Source: Catalinimonas niigatensis
GTDB taxonomy: Bacteria; Bacteroidota; Bacteroidia; Cytophagales; Cyclobacteriaceae
Reading direction: 5' to 3'
DNA length: 64,000 nt
NCBI RefSeq assembly: GCF_030506285.1
Contig: NZ_CP119422.1
Location: 1,860,001 to 1,924,000, forward strand
This document shows positions 59,462 to 64,000 of this stretch, piece by piece; positions within the stretch are counted from its first letter, which is position 1, and the number at the start of each line of letters is the position of its first letter. Both the position numbers and the translations under genes were made by a program. The notes under the pieces were generated by a model. That model searched no databases, had not been told where the DNA came from, and saw only the letters and a list, made by a program, of their open reading frames with translations.

Positions 59462-60250
59462 ATGAAAAAATTGATCCGCTGGGCCATACGTTACATACCT
59501 CGTAAGTACTTACAGCTTTTCGGGCAGCAATTCCTCAACATTATAGCATTTTTTTATCGGGGAAACAATGTACAATGTCCGGTAGACGGAAGAAAATATC
59601 GCAAGTTTTTGCCTTATGGCAGGATAGAAACCAGACCTAATGCTTTGTGTCCCAGCTCTTTGACTTTAGAACGCCATCGTTTGATGTGGTTGTATCTCAA
59701 AAATAAAACTAACTTTTTTTCCGGAAAACATAAGGTTCTGCATGTGGCTCCCGAGATTTGTTTTATCCATCGTTTTGAGCAAATGCCCAATTTAGAATAC
59801 ATTACTGCTGATCTGGACTCTCCCTGGGCAAAAATCAAGATGGATCTGCATGATGTGCCTTTTGATGACAATTCGTTTGATATTGTTTTCTGCAATCATG
59901 TGATGGAACATGTAAAAGATGACATCCGATGCATGAGCGAGCTCTATCGGGTGCTTAGACCAGGCGGATGGGCTATCATTCAGTCACCAGTCTACGACTT
60001 CCCTGCCACCAAAGAAGATCCCACCATCACTGATCCGGTGGAGAGGGAAAAGGCTTTCGGACAAAGGGACCACGTACGTATGTATGGGCTGGATTACGCC
60101 GATCGTCTACGCACAGCAGGATTTACAGTCACTGAAGATGACTATGTCAGGACATTAGCGCCTGAGGATATTAAATGGTACGCGTTGATGGAAAGTGAAA
60201 CCATTTATTTTTGCCAAAAGGAAAAGAAAGTGGCTGAGAGCAGCCTATAA
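59462..60250 (+). CDS. SAM-dependent class I methyltransferase
   Basis: A 262-residue protein. An N-terminal Cys-rich segment (NNVQCPVDGRKYRKFLPYGR, then NALCPSS) may bind metal. The methyltransferase fold includes KVLHVAPEICFIHRF as motif I (atypical: APE in place of the glycine-rich loop), DLHDVPFDDNSFDIVFCNHV and RVLRPGGWAIIQSP. It is first in the nucleotide-sugar cluster, so it probably methylates a glycan or its precursor, though that is inference. The promoter-like TATATTTG directly precedes it. Confidence 0.85.
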   Translation: MKKLIRWAIRYIPRKYLQLFGQQFLNIIAFFYRGNNVQCPVDGRKYRKFLPYGRIETRPNALCPSSLTLERHRLMWLYLKNKTNFFSGKHKVLHVAPEICFIHRFEQMPNLEYITADLDSPWAKIKMDLHDVPFDDNSFDIVFCNHVMEHVKDDIRCMSELYRVLRPGGWAIIQSPVYDFPATKEDPTITDPVEREKAFGQRDHVRMYGLDYADRLRTAGFTVTEDDYVRTLAPEDIKWYALMESETIYFCQKEKKVAESSL

Positions 60251-60287
60251 AGACTGTTTTAAACATCGCACATAAAGTAATTTATCC

Positions 60288-61064
60288 ATGAAAGTACTCA
60301 TACTGGCAGGAGGATTTGGCACACGCCTGAGCGAAGAAACCCATCTCATCCCAAAACCTATGGTGGAGATTGGCGGACGTCCTATGCTGTGGCATATCAT
60401 GAAAATTTATTCTACCTATGGGTTTAATGATTTTATCATCCTCTTGGGTTACAAAGGCTATGTCATTAAAGAATATTTTGCTAATTATTTTTTACATGAG
60501 AATGATGTGACCATTGACATTGCCAACAATAAAATTGAAACCCATAGCCAAAATAATGTGGAACCCTGGAAGGTAACACTGGTCAATACAGGCATTAATA
60601 CCATGACAGGTGGCAGGCTAAAGCGGGCACTCCCTTATCTAAATGATGGACAACCTTTTATGTTTACTTACGGTGATGGTGTCTGCAATGTAGATATCCA
60701 AGCGCTGGTAAGTTTTCATAAACAACATGATAAGCTGATTACCATGACGGCAGTGCAGCCGGAAGGACGCTTTGGAGCCATGAAAATAGGTGATGATATG
60801 GCGGTAAATAGTTTTGAAGAGAAACCTGAGGGAGAAGGCGGCTGGATCAATGGCGGCTTCTTTGTATGCCAACCTAAAGTATTGGACTACATCAAAGGGG
60901 ATGAAACCATGTTTGAAAGAGAACCTTTAAACATGCTGGTGCGTGACAGACAATTGGTAGCCTATAAGCATAAAGACTTCTGGCAATGCATGGATACCCT
61001 TAGGGATAAGCGAATGCTGGAAAGCATGTGGGAAGAGGAAAATCCTCGCTGGAAAATCTGGTAA
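60288..61064 (+). CDS. rfbF: Glucose-1-phosphate cytidylyltransferase
   Basis: The 258-residue enzyme makes CDP-glucose from CTP and glucose-1-phosphate. The nucleotidyltransferase signature LAGGFGTRLSEETHLIPKPM starts the protein; MLWHIMKIYSTYGFNDFIIL, FMFTYGDGVCNVDI, and GWINGGFFVC with FWQCMDTLRDK are as in RfbF. CDP-glucose leads to CDP-linked 3,6-dideoxyhexoses or related sugars. The usual next enzyme, CDP-glucose 4,6-dehydratase, is not recognisable in the window; the two SDR genes downstream may take related roles. Confidence 0.93.
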   Translation: MKVLILAGGFGTRLSEETHLIPKPMVEIGGRPMLWHIMKIYSTYGFNDFIILLGYKGYVIKEYFANYFLHENDVTIDIANNKIETHSQNNVEPWKVTLVNTGINTMTGGRLKRALPYLNDGQPFMFTYGDGVCNVDIQALVSFHKQHDKLITMTAVQPEGRFGAMKIGDDMAVNSFEEKPEGEGGWINGGFFVCQPKVLDYIKGDETMFEREPLNMLVRDRQLVAYKHKDFWQCMDTLRDKRMLESMWEEENPRWKIW

Positions 61065-61075
61065 CGCTAAAAAAT

Positions 61076-62014
61076 ATGAGTAAAAACCTATTAATCACCG
61101 GAGGACTGGGAAATCTGGGCAGTTGGCTGACTGACTATTTTTGCCGCTATACAGATATGAAGGTATATGTGCTGGCCAGCCAGCAAAGACCGATCCTTCA
61201 GGATTTGGATTTCACTTTCATTGCCTGTGATATTGCGGACACATCCTCCTGCCAGCAAGCTTTGAGTAAATATACTTTTGATGTGGTAATCCATACTGCC
61301 AGCGTCAATGATTTTTTTAAGGAGAACTTTGCCTACGATGCACTGATTGTCAATGCACTGGGTACCAGAAACCTGCTGAATTATTTCAAAGATAAGAATC
61401 TTGAAAATTTTATTTACTTCTCCACTTTTCAGGTCTATGGGCAAAGAAGCGGACTAATTACGGAGGAAACCCCTGCCGAACCAAAGAACGATTACGGCAG
61501 CACCCATCTTTTTGCAGAATATTATGTCAAGCAATTCCATAGTACGCATAAAGTACCTTACACCATATTCAGGCTGACCAATAGTTATGGTTGCCCTAAG
61601 GATCATGATTCATCCAAATGGTATCTTGTGCTGAATGATCTGTCCCGCATGGCTGCGACCGAAGGTCAGATTGTACTTAAATCCAATGGGCAGGCGACCC
61701 GGGATTTTATCTGGATGGGAGATGTATGTAAGATCGTACACGAAGCTCTTAAACGCCCTGCCCCTCATGACACCTTCAATATTGCTGGTGAACAGACCTA
61801 CACCATGCTGTATGTAGCACAGCAGGTACAGGAGGCTTATCGGGAAATGTATGGGAAAGCTTTACTGATCAAAATCAACGAAGAAGACAAATCTGCCTAT
61901 CCTGATGACTTGCAGGTAAGTGCAAAAAAGCTACAAAGCTGTTACGAATATGAGTTGCAGGTTCGTTTCAAGGAAGAGGCGAAAAATATCTTTAAAATGT
62001 TAAATCAATCTTAA
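61076..62014 (+). CDS. NAD(P)-dependent SDR with Tyr-x-x-x-His in place of the usual Lys
   Basis: A 312-residue extended SDR from the ATG at 61076; the frame is open 16 residues further but overlaps rfbF. The Rossmann motif TGGLGNLGSWL and YFSTFQVYG (the catalytic Ser/Thr position) are normal. The active-site tyrosine is in NDYGSTHLFAEYYV, where the standard lysine is replaced by histidine. RLTNSYGCP follows. It probably acts on an NDP-sugar. The YxxxH form is known in some SDR subgroups, so activity may be retained. The stop overlaps the next start (TAATG). Confidence 0.85.
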   Translation: MSKNLLITGGLGNLGSWLTDYFCRYTDMKVYVLASQQRPILQDLDFTFIACDIADTSSCQQALSKYTFDVVIHTASVNDFFKENFAYDALIVNALGTRNLLNYFKDKNLENFIYFSTFQVYGQRSGLITEETPAEPKNDYGSTHLFAEYYVKQFHSTHKVPYTIFRLTNSYGCPKDHDSSKWYLVLNDLSRMAATEGQIVLKSNGQATRDFIWMGDVCKIVHEALKRPAPHDTFNIAGEQTYTMLYVAQQVQEAYREMYGKALLIKINEEDKSAYPDDLQVSAKKLQSCYEYELQVRFKEEAKNIFKMLNQS

Positions 62015-63012
62015 TGAAAATTTTTGTTACCGGACACAACGGATACATCGGAGCCCATCTGGTAGGCTTACTGAAAGCCAAAGGACATGAAGTAACCGCT
62101 TGTGATATCAATCTCTACGAAGACTGTGCCTGGGAAGCCTACGAAAAACCAGACCATGAGTTGATCAAAGATGTGCGGAATGTCAGTGAAAACGATTTGA
62201 AGGGGCATAATGCAGTCATGCATCTGGCAGCGCTCTCCAATGACCCTATGGGCGACATTGATCCTGAGCTTACTTATCAGATCAACCTGGAGGGAAGTGT
62301 TCGGCTGGCCGAATTAGCAAAAAAAGCCGGAGTGACCCGTTTTCTCTTTGCCAGTAGTTGTTCTATCTATGGAAAAGGAGCCAAACTGGATATGGACGAA
62401 AATGATCCGGTCAATCCCCTGACGGCTTATGCCAAATCCAAAATTGAGTCAGAAAAACGGATCAGTGCTATGGCTGATGAGCATTTTTCACCAGTATTTC
62501 TGCGCAATGCTACCGCTTATGGCTATTCGCCCATGCTGCGCATTGATCTGGTAGTCAATAATTTATTGGCCTGTGCTGTTTCCAAAGGAAATATTGCCAT
62601 CAAAAGCGATGGATCACCTTGGCGACCGCTGATCCACTGCAAAGACATTGCGCATGCATTTATTGCGCTGGCAGAAGCACCCAGAGAAAAAATGCATAAC
62701 CGTATCATCAATATCGGAGCCAATACTGAAAACTATCAGGTGCGCGATGTGGCCGACCAGGTGCAACAACTGCTGCCGGAGGCTGAAATTGTCTACACCG
62801 GAGAGGTAGGTGAAGATCCAAGAAACTATAAAGTGAATTTTGACCTCCTTTACTCACTCTTACCTGATTTTGAGTTAGAATATAATCTGCAAAAAGGTAT
62901 GCAGGAACTTTACAATAAGTTGGTTGAGCACCAATTTTCAGCGGCTGATTTTGACGGTGATCAGTTTGTCAGGCTCAGAACCTTGGCCAAACGGCTGGAT
63001 TTGATTCAGTAG
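62014..63012 (+). CDS. NAD-dependent epimerase/dehydratase (NDP-sugar SDR)
   Basis: A 332-residue extended SDR with all catalytic elements: TGHNGYIGAHL, FASSCSIYG (Ser), and YAKSKIESEK (Tyr and Lys). RNATAYGYSPMLRIDLVVNN is typical of a group annotated as NDP-hexose or dTDP-glucose dehydratase relatives in surface-polysaccharide loci. Its start overlaps the preceding SDR stop by one base, so the pair is coupled. Confidence 0.9.
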   Translation: MKIFVTGHNGYIGAHLVGLLKAKGHEVTACDINLYEDCAWEAYEKPDHELIKDVRNVSENDLKGHNAVMHLAALSNDPMGDIDPELTYQINLEGSVRLAELAKKAGVTRFLFASSCSIYGKGAKLDMDENDPVNPLTAYAKSKIESEKRISAMADEHFSPVFLRNATAYGYSPMLRIDLVVNNLLACAVSKGNIAIKSDGSPWRPLIHCKDIAHAFIALAEAPREKMHNRIINIGANTENYQVRDVADQVQQLLPEAEIVYTGEVGEDPRNYKVNFDLLYSLLPDFELEYNLQKGMQELYNKLVEHQFSAADFDGDQFVRLRTLAKRLDLIQ

Positions 63013-63094
63013 AATCTTACTGAACAAAAAACTGATAGCGATATTTAACTTCAAGTAAACTGAACGCTTAACCCCGAACCAAAGAACTGAACGT

Positions 63095-63625
63095 ATGATT
63101 TTTACAGAAACCAAACTGGCAGGAGCTTATATCATTGATCTCAAAAAGATAGAAGATGAAAGAGGTTTCTTTTCCAGGGCTTTTTGTGCCAATGAATATA
63201 GAGAGCATGGCCTTAATCCCAACGTTGCACAAGCCAATTTATCCCGATCAGAAGAAAAATATACCTTGAGAGGTTTTCATTATCAGGTAGAAGGGGCTGA
63301 AGAAGCTAAGACAGTAAGGTGTATCAAAGGTAAAATTCTGGATGTCATCATAGACCTGCGCAAAGACTCGCCTACTTACTGCCAGCACATTGCCGTAGAG
63401 CTTTCTGAAGAAAATCACAGGGCACTATACGTACCAGAGCACTTTGCTCATTCATTTATCACACTGGAAGCACATTCTGAAGTGTACTATCTGGTGTCTA
63501 ATTTTTATGCCCCTGGCAAAGAAAGAGGTATTCGCTGGAATGATCCCAGCTTTAATATTGAGTGGCCTACTCAGCATCCGATAGTTTCTGAGAAAGATCA
63601 GAAGCATCCTGATTTTCAGCGATAA
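63095..63625 (+). CDS. rfbC: dTDP-4-dehydrorhamnose 3,5-epimerase family protein
   Basis: A 176-residue RmlC-type cupin. The RmlC motifs are DERGFFSRAFC, LRGFHYQ (catalytic His region), DVIIDLRKDSPTY, the second catalytic region YVPEHFAHSFITL with the conserved EVYYLVSNFY, and GIRWNDPSFNIEWP. It epimerises C3 and/or C5 of a 4-keto-6-deoxy sugar nucleotide. Because rmlA, rmlB and rmlD are absent here and rfbF makes a CDP-sugar, the substrate may be a CDP- rather than a dTDP-sugar. Last gene of the cluster in this window. Confidence 0.92.
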   Translation: MIFTETKLAGAYIIDLKKIEDERGFFSRAFCANEYREHGLNPNVAQANLSRSEEKYTLRGFHYQVEGAEEAKTVRCIKGKILDVIIDLRKDSPTYCQHIAVELSEENHRALYVPEHFAHSFITLEAHSEVYYLVSNFYAPGKERGIRWNDPSFNIEWPTQHPIVSEKDQKHPDFQR

Positions 63626-63627
63626 AA

Positions 63628-63657
63628 AAAGCCAGCCTCCACTTGAAGGCTGGCTTT
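63628..63657. terminator. Bidirectional intrinsic terminator after the sugar cluster
   Basis: AAAGCCAGCCT pairs with AGGCTGGCTTT (11 bp) around an 8-base loop, with A's before and T's within. It separates rfbC from the convergent DUF4142 gene. Confidence 0.85.
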
Positions 63658-63683
63658 AAACCACAAAAAGAGTAAAACCAAAA

Positions 63684-64000
63684 TTAACTTAGTTCTTCTA
63701 ATAAGGATTCTGCTTTACGCATCTGTTCCTCTTGCATATCTTTGATATCCGCCACTACACCAGCGGTAATAGGGTTATCCCCTTTTGTTATAAGCTCATT
63801 TAAGCGTTCGGTATTTTCCTTGTACTCATCAATAACTTTTGTCACATAAGCTTCGTCAAATTGCTCTTGTGGCAGGCTATCTATACTGTCAATTTTCATT
63901 TTCTGATCCACACCAATAGCTTCCGGTAAATTAGTGTTGGTAGCTTGTGCCAGCTCTTCCAGTTTTATTCTCATCTCTTCCTCTGCATCTACAATTGACT
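63684..64000 (-). CDS. DUF4142 family protein, C-terminal part (5' end outside window)
   Basis: The frame is open through the window edge: codons before the Met at 63974 read SIVDAEEE, so the gene begins outside. About 105 residues are visible, all helical and acidic: MRIKLEELAQATNTNLPEAI, SLPQEQFDEAYVTKVIDEYK and a C-terminal EEQMRKAESLLEEL. The L..LA...NLP then F-D-x-x-Y pattern is that of DUF4142 (ferritin-like putative periplasmic proteins). Function unknown. Confidence 0.75.
   Translation of the reverse strand, partial: SIVDAEEEMRIKLEELAQATNTNLPEAIGVDQKMKIDSIDSLPQEQFDEAYVTKVIDEYKENTERLNELITKGDNPITAGVVADIKDMQEEQMRKAESLLEELS

Overview
The window reads as a piece of a Bacteroidota chromosome, most likely order Cytophagales (inference). 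The supporting signs are a type B C-terminal sorting domain of the type IX secretion/gliding system, several TAnnTTTG -7 promoter boxes in place of E. coli-type promoters, few Shine-Dalgarno sites, a sufB-C-D-S-E operon followed by a DUF59 gene and a bacilliredoxin gene, and many TPR, OmpA and lipoprotein genes. No rRNA, prophage, integrative element or cas gene is present.

Layout. 1-3.6 kb: the end of a MacB-type ABC permease, then a large secreted gliding-type protein. 3.7-10.3 kb: rlmD, then a hybrid-type sensory block (PAS histidine kinase, receiver-only regulator and a second, convergent, similar kinase). 10.6-11.8 kb: an IS630-family element whose transposase is joined by a -1 frameshift at A AAA AAG. 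11.9-18.1 kb: housekeeping genes (DUF2480, tsaB, murF, DUF2461, superoxide dismutase, cation diffusion facilitator) plus a helical protein of unknown function. 18.4-23.3 kb: a complete MacAB-TolC-type export operon. 23.7-25 kb: a previously unlisted 55-residue secreted peptide gene and a PAP2 phosphatase gene, divergent around a near-perfect Fur box, then an M42 aminopeptidase. 26-29.4 kb: an accessory, gene-poor stretch with a palindromic dispersed repeat on both sides of a GIY-YIG nuclease gene, a five-unit array with exact 41-bp period, a lipoprotein and an orphan antitoxin-like small ORF. 29.4-46.9 kb: an aminotransferase, a TPR-CHAT protein, two OmpA-type envelope proteins, a TPR lipoprotein with an M28 peptidase, secreted proteins of unknown function, an AarF-type kinase with a TetR-like regulator, and an aldo/keto reductase. 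47-49 kb: an acyl-CoA ligase and an unusual tRNA-like RNA gene with its own terminator. 49.2-56 kb: an Lrp/AsnC regulator and the SUF iron-sulfur assembly operon. 56-59.3 kb: an SDR epimerase, a 4Fe-4S APS reductase, a DinB protein, an ATE-like acyltransferase and a small HMA protein. 59.4-63.6 kb: a nucleotide-sugar/surface-polysaccharide cluster. The window ends inside a DUF4142 gene.

How the genes fit together. The ABC, adaptor, permease and TolC genes overlap or nearly abut, so they form one exporter. The SUF genes form one assembly line whose clusters would serve RlmD and CysH in this same window. rfbF, two SDR genes and rfbC make modified nucleotide sugars for a surface glycan. Four convergent gene pairs meet stop-to-stop with no room for a terminator, while other operon ends carry clear hairpin terminators. 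The most unusual items are the 41-bp double-palindrome array, the 119-nt tRNA-like gene, and the Fur-box-controlled small secreted peptide.
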